This document shows, piece by piece, positions 25,849-34,835 of a stretch of 64,000 nucleotides of DNA. A program made the position numbers and the translations under genes. Positions within the stretch are counted from its first letter, which is position 1, and every line of letters begins with the position of its first letter. The DNA comes from HGM04593 sp045591315 (GTDB lineage Bacteria; Bacteroidota; Bacteroidia; Bacteroidales; Bacteroidaceae). Below the pieces are notes generated by a model that saw only the letters and a list, made by a program, of their open reading frames with translations, was not told the origin of the DNA and did no database searches. The stretch spans positions 7,577 to 71,576 of the forward strand of contig JAZNSN010000008.1 in assembly GCA_045591315.1 (NCBI GenBank), written 5' to 3'.

Positions 25849-26703
25849 TTATTCCCAGTTGCCGGCGTTGTTGTTAGGCTCCTTTACGTTACCTACTCTA
25901 CGGCATGGTATGAGTGTTACGACCTCTTCGTTATTCTCGTCATACTTAGGTTCGCCCTTCTCATCAAGAACAGGCTCACGTCTTACTTGAGTTACATTCT
26001 TCTTGATGCCGAGGATGTAGTTGTTGTACTCCTGCTCATTAATGCCTTTGAGATACTGGTCGAAGTCGGCTCTTGCCTCAAAGAGGAACTGCTGTCCGCC
26101 GCTCTTTGTCGGAACACTGTCTGCCAAAAGAGTGAACTCCTCGCCATTACCGAACGGTATGTATCTTAGTGAGTCAACCGGGTAGTTCGGGTCGTGATAC
26201 AAAGTATCTACAAGTGAAACCCACATTGTGTCACGGTGGAAATTATCGCGGATGCTTCCCTCGTTCTTGTTAAGAACGCTGATTTCGTCAATTTCTTTCC
26301 AGTTCCCATCTTCCTTAGCCTTTGCGATAAGGTCGAGAATTATCTTGTCTGCCTCGTCAACAGTCAAAGAAACCTCTGCGTCCTCTTTCATTTTGGCTTT
26401 CTTTCTCTTGATGTTGGCAACACTTTCCAACTGCATGTCGTTGAGCTCGTATGCCTTCTTTACAACAGGGAGTTTGTAGTTCTTCAAGAAACCGATAAGG
26501 GTGTCGAAACTGTTTGTGTATCTTCCATACTGTCCTTTGTACTCAACCTGTGCATTCTTGATGTCAACAAGACGAGCGATTACGGCACTGTCACGGTGTA
26601 CTCTTACAGCCTCAAACTCAATAGGGCTCAAGATGCTACGCACATTGACAACTATCAATGTTATTGCAATGACGCCCAATAACACTTTTAATAAGTTTTT
26701 CAT
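25849..26703 (-). CDS. Hypothetical membrane-anchored protein (284 aa)
   Basis: A single N-terminal membrane segment (LLKVLLGVIAITLIVVNVRSIL) is followed by a soluble, probably periplasmic domain. The region after the helix, RLVDIKNAQVEYKGQYGRYTNSFDTLIGFLK, looks like the start of a pseudopilin (helix then 'AQ..Y...G.Y' turn), but there is no prepilin peptidase site, so this is only a resemblance. The C-terminus is rich in Asn and charged residues. It heads the unit with DUF3822 and rsmD. Confidence 0.7.
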   Translation of the reverse strand: MKNLLKVLLGVIAITLIVVNVRSILSPIEFEAVRVHRDSAVIARLVDIKNAQVEYKGQYGRYTNSFDTLIGFLKNYKLPVVKKAYELNDMQLESVANIKRKKAKMKEDAEVSLTVDEADKIILDLIAKAKEDGNWKEIDEISVLNKNEGSIRDNFHRDTMWVSLVDTLYHDPNYPVDSLRYIPFGNGEEFTLLADSVPTKSGGQQFLFEARADFDQYLKGINEQEYNNYILGIKKNVTQVRREPVLDEKGEPKYDENNEEVVTLIPCRRVGNVKEPNNNAGNWE

Positions 26704-26737
26704 TGTTATATTTTTTTATTTATGTATTTTCGTGTCG

Positions 26738-26745
26738 CAAAAATA
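26738..26745 (-). promoter_or_regulatory. Candidate -7 box of the 284-aa protein/DUF3822/rsmD unit
   Basis: Minus-strand TATTTTTG (TAnnTTTG) 34 bases before the ATG at 26703. No clear -33 box. Confidence 0.4.
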
Positions 26746-26795
26746 AGATAAAAAAACGAATATCCCTTTTTGTTTACCTTTTTTATTAGGATAAA

Positions 26796-28229
26796 GTGAT
26801 AAATAAATATTTAGCCTCGCAAATTAAATCAAATTTTCCTTTCAATCCAACTCCTGAACAGGAAATTTCACTGGAAAATATATCTGCTTTCATTCTTTCT
26901 GCCGAAGAACGTAAGGTTTTCCTTCTTTGCGGTTATGCCGGTACGGGAAAGACATCTCTTGTTTCGGCTTTGGTGAGGACTTTGGAACAGCTCTCCCGCA
27001 AAACAGTGCTGTTGGCGCCGACCGGTCGTGCTGCAAAGGTGTTCTCTTCCTATTCGGGGAAAAGCGCATATACAATACATAAGTGGATATACCGCCAGAA
27101 GTCGATACTTGACAGTTCTGCTTTTGTGCTTATGGAGAATAGGGCTGTCAATACGCTTTTTATTGTAGATGAGGCATCTATGATTCCGAATGCAGGCGGT
27201 TCTTCTTTCGGCTCAGGTGCATTGCTTGACGATCTGATAGAGTTCGTCTATTCCGGTACGGGCTGTTCTCTTTTGTTGCTTGGTGATTCGGCGCAGCTTC
27301 CGCCAGTTGGAGAAATAGAGTCTCCGGCCCTCTCCTTACACTATCTTAAAGGTCTTTTCCTTCAATGCTATAGCATGGAAATGGTTCAGGTTATGAGGCA
27401 ACTTGACGGGTCGGGTATTCTGCAGAATGCGACAATGTTGCGTGAGATGATTTCCAGAGGAGAAGAGGGGGTTATTCCTAATATAAGGCTTAAAGGCTTT
27501 GCTGATGTATGCCGTGTACAAGGTGACACGCTTATAGAGGCAATTGAAGGGTGTTACAATGATGCCGGGACAGACGAGACGATAATCCTTTGCCGTTCAA
27601 ACAAAAGGGCGAATGTCTATAACGAGGGTATAAGGCGACGTATCCTTTACCGTGAAGATGAACTCAATCGAGGTGATATGCTTATGGTTGTGAAAAACAA
27701 CTACTACTGGCGCGAGGTGTTGGGCCGCGAGGATAAGAGCATTCTTGAAAAACTCGATTTCATAGCCAATGGAGATGTAGCCGAGGTGGTCCGTGTCGGA
27801 GGCGTTGAGGAGATGTACGGATTCCGTTTTGCCGATGTGACTCTCTCCCTTCTTGATTATGACGCTTGTGAACTCGATGTAAAGATTATGCTTGATACCC
27901 TTTCAAGCGACTCTCCATCGCTCACGCGAGAGGAGAATGAACGGCTCTTTTCGGCGGTGTGGAACGATTATCCCGAAATAAAGTCAAAACGCAAACGTAT
28001 GGAAGCTGTTCGTTCCAATCCTTATTATAATGCATTGCAGGTAAAGTACGGTTATGCCGTTACATGCCACAAGGCTCAAGGCGGTCAGTGGAAAAGGGTT
28101 TTTGTCGATCAGGGATATGTGACAGATGATATGATGAATGCTGATTATTACCGCTGGCTATACACGGCTATTACACGTGCAAGCGAGAAGCTCTATCTAG
28201 TAAACTGGAGCGAGAAACACTGTGTATAG
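26796..28229 (+). CDS. RecD2-like ATP-dependent DNA helicase (short form)
   Basis: Superfamily 1B helicase, 477 residues. Motif I is LLCGYAGTGKTSLVSAL, followed by LLAPTGRAAKVFSSYSGKSAYTIHKWIY (motif Ia region), LFIVDEASMIPN (motif II), LLLGDSAQLPPVGE (motif III) and the C-terminal UvrD_C_2 part AVTCHKAQGGQWKRVFVD ... RWLYTAITRASEKLYLVNW (motifs V and VI). It lacks the long N-terminal extension of full RecD2. The start is GTG at 26796; no ATG exists nearby in frame and the N-terminus MINKYLASQIKSNFPFNPTPEQE matches what the family looks like. Probably a DNA repair or recombination helicase. Confidence 0.88.
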   Translation: MINKYLASQIKSNFPFNPTPEQEISLENISAFILSAEERKVFLLCGYAGTGKTSLVSALVRTLEQLSRKTVLLAPTGRAAKVFSSYSGKSAYTIHKWIYRQKSILDSSAFVLMENRAVNTLFIVDEASMIPNAGGSSFGSGALLDDLIEFVYSGTGCSLLLLGDSAQLPPVGEIESPALSLHYLKGLFLQCYSMEMVQVMRQLDGSGILQNATMLREMISRGEEGVIPNIRLKGFADVCRVQGDTLIEAIEGCYNDAGTDETIILCRSNKRANVYNEGIRRRILYREDELNRGDMLMVVKNNYYWREVLGREDKSILEKLDFIANGDVAEVVRVGGVEEMYGFRFADVTLSLLDYDACELDVKIMLDTLSSDSPSLTREENERLFSAVWNDYPEIKSKRKRMEAVRSNPYYNALQVKYGYAVTCHKAQGGQWKRVFVDQGYVTDDMMNADYYRWLYTAITRASEKLYLVNWSEKHCV

Positions 28230-28259
28230 CAACCTGCAATTCTGTATAACGTGGGGGGT

Positions 28260-28289
28260 ACAGCTGTAATTGGCATATAGCTGTTTTTG
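28260..28289 (+). terminator. Possible terminator after the helicase gene
   Basis: A 6-bp stem ACAGCT/AGCTGT (28260-28265 with 28279-28284) is followed by TTTTTG. Short stem, so confidence is modest. Confidence 0.4.
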
Positions 28290-28321
28290 TATTTTCAGAT
28301 TTCAAATGAATTGCTTTTGGG

Positions 28322-28672
28322 CTAAAGAGTGTCAAGCTGTGACTTTATTCCTAGAAGCTCCTCTCGTATGGCCTTTAAACGGTCTATTACTTCACTGTTG
28401 GTCTCTGCATTTTCTTTAGGACCACCGGACTTGAACTGTCTTTTTGCTCCTGAGAGTGTAAGTCCACGCTCCTTTACAAGATGGTATATCGTACGCAAGA
28501 TCTTTATATCGTCTTTTGTGTAACGGCGTATTCCATTGGCGCCTTTGTATGGCGAAATCTGCGGAAAGACAGTTTCCCAATAACGCAAGGTGGTCTCCGT
28601 TACAGAAAGCTCTTTGGCAACCTCCTTTATGGAGTAGTACATCTTTAGATCCTTATTCGTGTTAAGTGCCAT
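28322..28672 (-). CDS. MerR family transcriptional regulator
   Basis: A 116-residue DNA-binding protein. It has a MerR-type winged helix: YYSIKEVAKELSVTETTLRYWETVFPQISPYK and NGIRRYTKDDIKILRTIYHLVKERGLTLSGAKRQF (located about residues 13-83). The C-terminal helix is short, so there is no effector domain beyond a dimer helix. Starts at 28693, 28681 and 28672 are all possible; I choose 28672 (MALNTNKDLKMYY), which starts right at the M23 stop and matches the family's usual N-terminus. Confidence 0.88.
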   Translation of the reverse strand: MALNTNKDLKMYYSIKEVAKELSVTETTLRYWETVFPQISPYKGANGIRRYTKDDIKILRTIYHLVKERGLTLSGAKRQFKSGGPKENAETNSEVIDRLKAIREELLGIKSQLDTL

Positions 28673-28673
28673 A

Positions 28674-29648
28674 TCAGTCATATATTTTTCCATGGTTTTC
28701 TGCCATTTGAAGCATCTGGTCATAACCGTCTGCGTCAAGATCCATGAAATAGTAGTTAATGGGGTTTACGTTCCTGCCTTTTACAAGGACTTCGTAATGC
28801 AGGTGCGGGCCGGTACTTTTTCCAGAGTTGCCGCTACGTGCTATTTGCTCGCCTCTTACGACTTTCTGGCCAGGCTTTACCATGAACTTCTTGTCTGCAA
28901 GGTGGGCATATAAGGTCTTGTGGTCATAACCGTGGTCAAGGACAACGGTATAACCGTATCCCGAACGCCATCCTGCAAATTCTACAACGGCATCAGCAGT
29001 GGCATAAACCGGCGTACGCATGTCGCAGGTGAAGTCCATGCCTTTATGAAATCTTGTGACTTTATATACAGGGTCCACACGGTAACCGTATCCCGAAGCA
29101 GTACGCGTCAGGTCCCGGTTCGAAATAGGTTGTATTGCCGGTATGTGACGCAGACGGTCCTCAGCCGACTCTTGAAGAGAGGTTATCTCATCAAATGACT
29201 TTATTTGAAGATACAACTGCTTTTCAAGCAAGTCAATTTTCTGGGTCGTTTCAATAAGCAGCTCGGCATTGTCCATCTTGAGCAGCTCATCATACCGGTT
29301 TGTGCCCGCATAGCCGGCGTTCCTGATACTCTTTGATATGGGCTCTGCATTAAGCATTACCCTGTAAAGGTTATCGTCACGTTGCTGTATGTCCTTAAGG
29401 ACGGTTGCCGCTTCGTCAAGTCTTTTGGAGAGTATGTGGTATTGTGCAAGCAGTTGTGAATTCTCGTGTTCGAATTCCTTAACGGTCGGTTTGTCAACAA
29501 AAAGATAAAAGGCCAGAAATGTCAAGCCTCCGAATGTGATGTACAGCAGAACACTACGCAGAATTGTAAGGAATTTCTGTGTGAACGTCGGGTGGACGCG
29601 GTCATATGTTCTTGTGTCGGGGTTGAAAATGTAATAGGCCTTTCGCAT
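28674..29648 (-). CDS. M23 family peptidase (LytM/DipM type), membrane anchored
   Basis: A 324-residue envelope endopeptidase expected to cut peptidoglycan cross-links. One N-terminal membrane helix (VLLYITFGGLTFLAFYLFV) is followed by a coiled-coil region of about 110 residues and a C-terminal LytM domain. Zinc ligands are visible: HKGMDF (H and D) and GPHLHYEV (HxH). The start at 29648 (MRKAYYIFNPDTRTYDRVH) is preferred; the frame is open to 29684 but a good promoter lies between. It is divergent from alaS and followed by merR. Confidence 0.92.
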   Translation of the reverse strand: MRKAYYIFNPDTRTYDRVHPTFTQKFLTILRSVLLYITFGGLTFLAFYLFVDKPTVKEFEHENSQLLAQYHILSKRLDEAATVLKDIQQRDDNLYRVMLNAEPISKSIRNAGYAGTNRYDELLKMDNAELLIETTQKIDLLEKQLYLQIKSFDEITSLQESAEDRLRHIPAIQPISNRDLTRTASGYGYRVDPVYKVTRFHKGMDFTCDMRTPVYATADAVVEFAGWRSGYGYTVVLDHGYDHKTLYAHLADKKFMVKPGQKVVRGEQIARSGNSGKSTGPHLHYEVLVKGRNVNPINYYFMDLDADGYDQMLQMAENHGKIYD

Positions 29649-29667
29649 TGCAATGTGCTTTACGTTA

Positions 29668-29699
29668 CAAATGTAATAAAACATTATTTTTAATGCAAA
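29668..29699 (-). promoter_or_regulatory. Promoter of the M23 peptidase/merR unit
   Basis: Minus-strand -33 TTTG (29696-29699) and -7 TACATTTG (29668-29675) are 20 bases apart, a full match to the Bacteroidota consensus. The -7 box is 19 bases before the ATG at 29648, giving a very short leader. Confidence 0.65.
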
Positions 29700-29790
29700 T
29701 TATAAAGGTTAAAGCCTGTAAACATGAAAAAAGAGACGTATGTGACAGAACATTCTGGCAGGTGTAGAGGATTTTTACGCGAATTTGTTG

Positions 29791-29798
29791 TAACTTTG
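29791..29798 (+). promoter_or_regulatory. Candidate -7 box of alaS
   Basis: TAACTTTG (TAnnTTTG) 68 bases before the alaS ATG. No TTTG at the -33 position. Confidence 0.45.
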
Positions 29799-29866
29799 CG
29801 CCTTGCGCAACGAAGGCAAGTGCGTTTCTTTAGGAATCAGGTCAGGAATAACTAAAATATTATTAT

Positions 29867-32482
29867 ATGCTCACTTCAAAAGAGATTAGAGATTCTTTCA
29901 AGAAATTCTTTGAGCAGAAGGGTCACCTCATTGTCCCGTCTGCTCCAATGGTCGTTAAGGACGACCCGACATTAATGTTCACCAATGCAGGTATGAACCA
30001 GTTCAAGGATATCATTCTTGGCAACCGTCCGGCAAAGAGCAAGCGCGTTGCCGACTCTCAGAAGTGCCTCCGTGTAAGCGGAAAGCACAACGACCTTGAA
30101 GAGGTAGGCCACGACACTTATCACCATACAATGTTCGAAATGCTCGGAAACTGGTCCTTTGGCGACTATTTCAAGCAAGAGGCAATAGACTGGGCTTGGG
30201 AATACTTGACAGATGTCGTGAAACTCGACCCGGACCGTCTGTATGCAACAGTATTCGAAGGTGCAGCAAGCGAAGGGCTTGAGCGTGACAATGAGGCAGC
30301 TGCTATATGGGAGAAACATCTTCCTGCCGAGAGAATCCTAAACGGAAATCTCAAGGATAATTTCTGGGAGATGGGAGATACAGGTCCATGCGGTCCATGC
30401 AGTGAGATACATATCGATCTCCGCAGCGATGAGGAGCGTGCTGCAATTCCTGGTCGTGACCTGGTTAACGGCTCACACCCTCAGGTCATAGAGATATGGA
30501 ACCTTGTGTTCATGCAGTACAACCGTATGGCTGACGGTCATCTTGAAGAGCTTCCTGCAAAGGTGATAGATACTGGTATGGGCTTTGAACGTCTATGTAT
30601 GGCTCTTCAGGGCAAGAAATCCAACTATGATACAGACGTATTCCAGCCTATAATCAAGAGCATCGGTGATGTTTCGGGCAAGAAGTACGGCGAAAATGAG
30701 CAAACAGATGTTGCAATGCGTGTAATTGCAGACCACATCCGAACAATATCATTCTCTATAACAGACGGTCAGTTGCCATCCAATGCCAAGGCCGGATATG
30801 TTATACGACGCATTCTTCGCCGTGCCGTACGTTACGGATATACCTTTTTGGGACAGAAACAAGCGTTCATGTTCAAGCTTGTCCCGACGCTTATAGAAAA
30901 TATGGGTGATGCATATCCGGAACTCAAACAGCAACAGGATCTTATAACAAAGGTTATTAAGGAGGAGGAGGATTCATTCCTTCGTACTCTGGAGACCGGC
31001 ATCGGTATGCTGGACAAGATAATGGCTGCTGCGAAGGAGGCCGGCAAGAGCGAAATCAGCGGAGTTGAGGCATTCACCTTGTACGATACATTCGGTTTTC
31101 CGATAGACTTGACACAGCTGATTCTCCGCGAGAATGGTCTCACTGCGAATATGGAACAGTTCGATGAGGAGATGCTCAAGCAGAAGACACGTGCACGCAA
31201 TGCTGCAGTTGTTGAGAACGGCGATTGGGTAACAGTAAATGAGGGTGAGTGTACTTTTGTCGGATATGACAATACTGAATACAATACGACAATACTGCGT
31301 TATCGCCAGACAAAGCAGAAGAACCAGACTCTCTACCAGATTGTGCTCAAGGAGACTCCGTTCTATGCCGAAAGCGGTGGTCAGGTCGGCGATACTGGTC
31401 TGCTTATTTGTGGGGACGAGCGCATAGAGGTTATTGACACAAAGAAGGAAAATAACCTTCCGATACACATAACTAAGAAATTACCTGCAGACCCTGCTGC
31501 GGTATTCAGTGCAGAGGTAAATACTGCAAAGCGTGCTGCATGTGCTGCGAACCACTCTTGTACACACCTTCTTGACCAGGCTTTGCGTCAGGTTTTGGGC
31601 ACACATGTAGAGCAGAAGGGTTCGCTGGTTACTCCGGATGCGGTAAGATTCGACTTCTCTCACTTCCAGAAGGTTACAGACGAGGAAATAGAACAGGTTG
31701 AGCGTATTGTAAATGCACGTATCCGCGAGAACATTCCTTTGACCGACCACAGAAGCATACCTATTGAGGAAGCCAGGAAACTCGGTGCGATAGCTCTGTT
31801 CGGCGAGAAGTACGGTGATCATGTACGTGTTGTCCAGTTCGGTACTTCAATCGAATTCTGCGGAGGTACCCATGTCTCTTCAACCGGTAAGATCGGTATG
31901 GTTAAGATCATTGCCGAAAGTTCTGTTGCCGCAGGTGTACGCCGTATCGAAGCAATTACGGGTGAGGCTTTAGAGAATCATCTTTACAAGACACAGACTT
32001 TGTTGAGAGAGATACATGCTCTCTTTAATAACGTGCCTAATCTCAAGGCTACTATTGTAAAGTCCATAGCCGAGAATGCCGAACTCAAGAAGGAGATTGA
32101 GGAGTATGCAAAGGAGAAAGCTGCCATGATGAAGAATGAACTGCTGAAGGATATAAAGGAGAGAGGCGGTATGCGTTACATCAGCGCAGTGCTTCCTGTT
32201 TCGCCTGCGGCAGTGAAGGATATCGTCTTTATGCTTCGTCAGGAGTTGCCGGAGAATATGCTCATTGTTGTCGGCAGTATATATAATGACAAGCCGCAAC
32301 TTACGATTTCTGTGAGCAACGACCTTGTAGAGAACGGTATCAATGCCGGCAAGGTTGTAGGTCTGGCTGCACGTGAGATGCAAGGCGGAGGAGGTGGTCA
32401 GGCACATTTCGCTCAGGCCGGGGGCAAGAATCCTCAAGGCGTGAGGGCTGCCATTGATAAGGTATTCGAGATTATACAGTAA
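29867..32482 (+). CDS. alaS: Alanyl-tRNA synthetase (AlaS)
   Basis: Class II synthetase charging tRNA-Ala, 871 residues, the usual full length. It begins MLTSKEIRDSFKKFFEQKGH; the aminoacylation core has LMFTNAGMNQFKDIILG and HHTMFEMLGNWSFGDYFK. The editing domain has the zinc-type motif NHSCTHLLDQALR and the later CGGTHVSSTG. The C-terminal DHHA1 part ends with the Gly-rich GGGGGQAHFAQAGG. No mutation of a key residue is seen. A perfect hairpin follows it and separates it from the convergent rel gene. Confidence 0.97.
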   Translation: MLTSKEIRDSFKKFFEQKGHLIVPSAPMVVKDDPTLMFTNAGMNQFKDIILGNRPAKSKRVADSQKCLRVSGKHNDLEEVGHDTYHHTMFEMLGNWSFGDYFKQEAIDWAWEYLTDVVKLDPDRLYATVFEGAASEGLERDNEAAAIWEKHLPAERILNGNLKDNFWEMGDTGPCGPCSEIHIDLRSDEERAAIPGRDLVNGSHPQVIEIWNLVFMQYNRMADGHLEELPAKVIDTGMGFERLCMALQGKKSNYDTDVFQPIIKSIGDVSGKKYGENEQTDVAMRVIADHIRTISFSITDGQLPSNAKAGYVIRRILRRAVRYGYTFLGQKQAFMFKLVPTLIENMGDAYPELKQQQDLITKVIKEEEDSFLRTLETGIGMLDKIMAAAKEAGKSEISGVEAFTLYDTFGFPIDLTQLILRENGLTANMEQFDEEMLKQKTRARNAAVVENGDWVTVNEGECTFVGYDNTEYNTTILRYRQTKQKNQTLYQIVLKETPFYAESGGQVGDTGLLICGDERIEVIDTKKENNLPIHITKKLPADPAAVFSAEVNTAKRAACAANHSCTHLLDQALRQVLGTHVEQKGSLVTPDAVRFDFSHFQKVTDEEIEQVERIVNARIRENIPLTDHRSIPIEEARKLGAIALFGEKYGDHVRVVQFGTSIEFCGGTHVSSTGKIGMVKIIAESSVAAGVRRIEAITGEALENHLYKTQTLLREIHALFNNVPNLKATIVKSIAENAELKKEIEEYAKEKAAMMKNELLKDIKERGGMRYISAVLPVSPAAVKDIVFMLRQELPENMLIVVGSIYNDKPQLTISVSNDLVENGINAGKVVGLAAREMQGGGGGQAHFAQAGGKNPQGVRAAIDKVFEIIQ

Positions 32483-32495
32483 TCACAGATCATAG

Positions 32496-32535
32496 CAAAA
32501 TAAAAGTGAACCATTTGTGGTTCACTTTTATTTTG
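32496..32535. terminator. Bidirectional terminator between alaS and rel
   Basis: Perfect 18-bp stem (32496-32513 with 32518-32535), TTTG loop, with A-rich left end and T-rich right end, so it can serve both converging genes. Confidence 0.85.
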
Positions 32536-32597
32536 TCCGTTTGCTTGCAGGGTATTCTGTAGGTATTGCCGTTAAGATAATTGAATCTGCAATGGGA

Positions 32598-34832
32598 TTA
32601 TCCAATCCGCGCAATAGTCTTTATGTTCTTGATTTTCTTTAGGTTCTCACATATATTCTTCACATCTTCTACATCATGCACGTTTATCCAGAATGTGCCT
32701 TCGAATATACCGTTGTCACTCTCAATGTTCATCTTCTGTATGTTGGCATTCAGTTGCTGGTATATTATACTTGTTATTTCATGCAGTACACCCATGTCGT
32801 CGATGCCTTTTATCTTTATAGGTACGACAAAATAGAGTTGCTTGTGAGTTTCCCATTTGGCTGCAAGTATCCTGTCACCGTGGCTGCTCTTCAGCGTGTC
32901 TGCTACTGGACAGTTTCTCTTGTGTATGACTATATGCTTGTCCTCATCGTAATAACCGAGTATGTCATCGCCTGGGATCGGGTGGCAACAATCTGCGATA
33001 ACATAGCTGCTCTTCAGGTTCTCGTCTGTCAGATTTATAGCTTTCCCTCTATCGATGTTATCATGTTGTTCTACAACAGGTGCATTTTCTCTCTTCTTGT
33101 CACGGTTGAAAGAGAATAGTGACTGAAAACTGAATTTCTTGTTGCCTAGAAGTGCGTCCTTGTCATCGTTGCCTAGTACGATATTGCCTTTGCCGATTGC
33201 TATAAGAAGCTCATCGCGGTCGTTCAGCTTGTGTGTTTTCCATAGTTTCTCGATATTGCCCATGTAGTTGCTCAATCCCTCCTGTTCGAGGAACTGTGCC
33301 AGTTTGCTTTCGCCTTCATTAAGCAGCAAACGTTGCTGACGACGTATTGCAGCCTGTATCTTGCTGCGTGCTTTGGCTGTTGTGACAAATGATAGCCAGC
33401 TCTCTTCTACGCGTGGGGCGTTGGATGTCAGTATCTCTACCTGATCACCGCTCTGAAGCTGGTGGCTTATAGGTACTAGTTTGTGATTTACTTTGGCTCC
33501 GATGCAGTGGTTGCCTAAGAATGTATGTATGCTGTATGCAAGGTCTAGTGCAGTACAGTTCTGGGGCATGGTCTTTATATCCCCTTTCGGCGTGAAAACA
33601 AAAATCTCTGTGGCATAAAGATTGAGTTTTATCGTGTCTAGGAAATCGAGGGCGTTAGGCTGAGGGTCATCTAGTATCTCCTTGATTGTGTGCAGCCAGT
33701 TGTCAAGCTGGTCATCGTTGTTGCTTTCTCCCAGGCTCTTGTATTTCCAGTGGGCTGCAATACCTCGTTCAGCGACCTCATTCATCTTTTCGCTTCTTAT
33801 CTGTACCTCAATCCACTCGCCTCTCTGGCTCATGAATGTTGCATGCAAGGCTTTGTAACCGTTTGTCCTAGGCTTGTTTACCCAATCGCGGAGCCGGTCC
33901 GGGTGCGCATTGTAAAGCTTGGTAAGAGCTATATATATGTTGAAGCACTCGTTGTTTTCGTCCTTCTCCTCACGTGGCTCAAAGATAATTCGTACAGCAA
34001 GGATATCGTATATGTCTTCGAACGCAACATGTTTTTTCTGCATCTTGTTCCAAATGGAGTATGGTGACTTTACGCGTCCGATAATGTGGTATTTGTATCC
34101 CATAGAGTCGAGTCGCTCACAAATTGGGCGTGTAAACTCCTCGTAAAGTATTTCTCGCTCCTGCTGGGTCTTTTCAATTTTCTTCTCTATACGGGCATAC
34201 TCTTCCGGATGCTCGTACTTGAAACTGAGGTTTTCAAGTTCTGTCTTTATACGGCTCAACCCAAGACGGTATGCTATTGGAGCATATATATACAAGGTCT
34301 CTCCTGCAATCTTATATTGCTTGTTCACCTGCATGAACTCCAACGTACGCATATTATGAAGACGGTCTGCTATCTTTATGAGAATGACTCTTATGTCTTC
34401 ACTCATGGTCAACAGCAGTTTCTTGAAGTTCTCTGCCTGTGCCGATGCGTGTGCTCCGAACACACCTCCTGCAATTTTCGTAAGACCGTTTACTATCTCG
34501 GCAATCTTTCTTCCAAAGAGGTTTCTTATATCTTCAATGGTATAGTCTGTATCTTCTACGACGTCGTGCAGCAGTGCGGCGCAAATAGAGGTGGAGCCGA
34601 GTCCTATCTCCTTGCAAACGATGCGTGCAACTTCAAGCGGATGCATGATATATGGTTCACCGCTATGGCGTCTGACACCCTTGTGTGCCTGACGTGCAAA
34701 GTTGAATGCCTTTGTTATCAGTTCTACTTTCTTGCGGTGTTGCGATGCAAGATATATATCCAACAACTCCTGAAATGCCGCATTTATCATGGCATCTTCA
34801 TGCTGTATTCTTATGTCCTCGTCGCTGTTCAT
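32598..34832 (-). CDS. RelA/SpoT family bifunctional (p)ppGpp synthetase/hydrolase
   Basis: Stringent response enzyme, 744 residues. The N-terminal HD hydrolase domain has HPLEVARI and the metal pair H89-D90 in LLHDVVEDTD, so hydrolase activity is expected to be intact. The synthetase domain follows with YDILAVRIIFE, GYKALHATFM and WIEVQIRSEKMNEVAERGIAAHWKYK (located about residues 265-365). A TGS domain (IFVFTPKGDIKTMPQ) and a C-terminal ACT domain (VVPIKIKGIDDMGVLHEI) complete the long form. It lies 3 bases after the mltD-like gene. It is likely the main Rel of this organism, though Bacteroidales may carry a second copy. Confidence 0.95.
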   Translation of the reverse strand: MNSDEDIRIQHEDAMINAAFQELLDIYLASQHRKKVELITKAFNFARQAHKGVRRHSGEPYIMHPLEVARIVCKEIGLGSTSICAALLHDVVEDTDYTIEDIRNLFGRKIAEIVNGLTKIAGGVFGAHASAQAENFKKLLLTMSEDIRVILIKIADRLHNMRTLEFMQVNKQYKIAGETLYIYAPIAYRLGLSRIKTELENLSFKYEHPEEYARIEKKIEKTQQEREILYEEFTRPICERLDSMGYKYHIIGRVKSPYSIWNKMQKKHVAFEDIYDILAVRIIFEPREEKDENNECFNIYIALTKLYNAHPDRLRDWVNKPRTNGYKALHATFMSQRGEWIEVQIRSEKMNEVAERGIAAHWKYKSLGESNNDDQLDNWLHTIKEILDDPQPNALDFLDTIKLNLYATEIFVFTPKGDIKTMPQNCTALDLAYSIHTFLGNHCIGAKVNHKLVPISHQLQSGDQVEILTSNAPRVEESWLSFVTTAKARSKIQAAIRRQQRLLLNEGESKLAQFLEQEGLSNYMGNIEKLWKTHKLNDRDELLIAIGKGNIVLGNDDKDALLGNKKFSFQSLFSFNRDKKRENAPVVEQHDNIDRGKAINLTDENLKSSYVIADCCHPIPGDDILGYYDEDKHIVIHKRNCPVADTLKSSHGDRILAAKWETHKQLYFVVPIKIKGIDDMGVLHEITSIIYQQLNANIQKMNIESDNGIFEGTFWINVHDVEDVKNICENLKKIKNIKTIARIG

Positions 34833-34835
34833 GCC

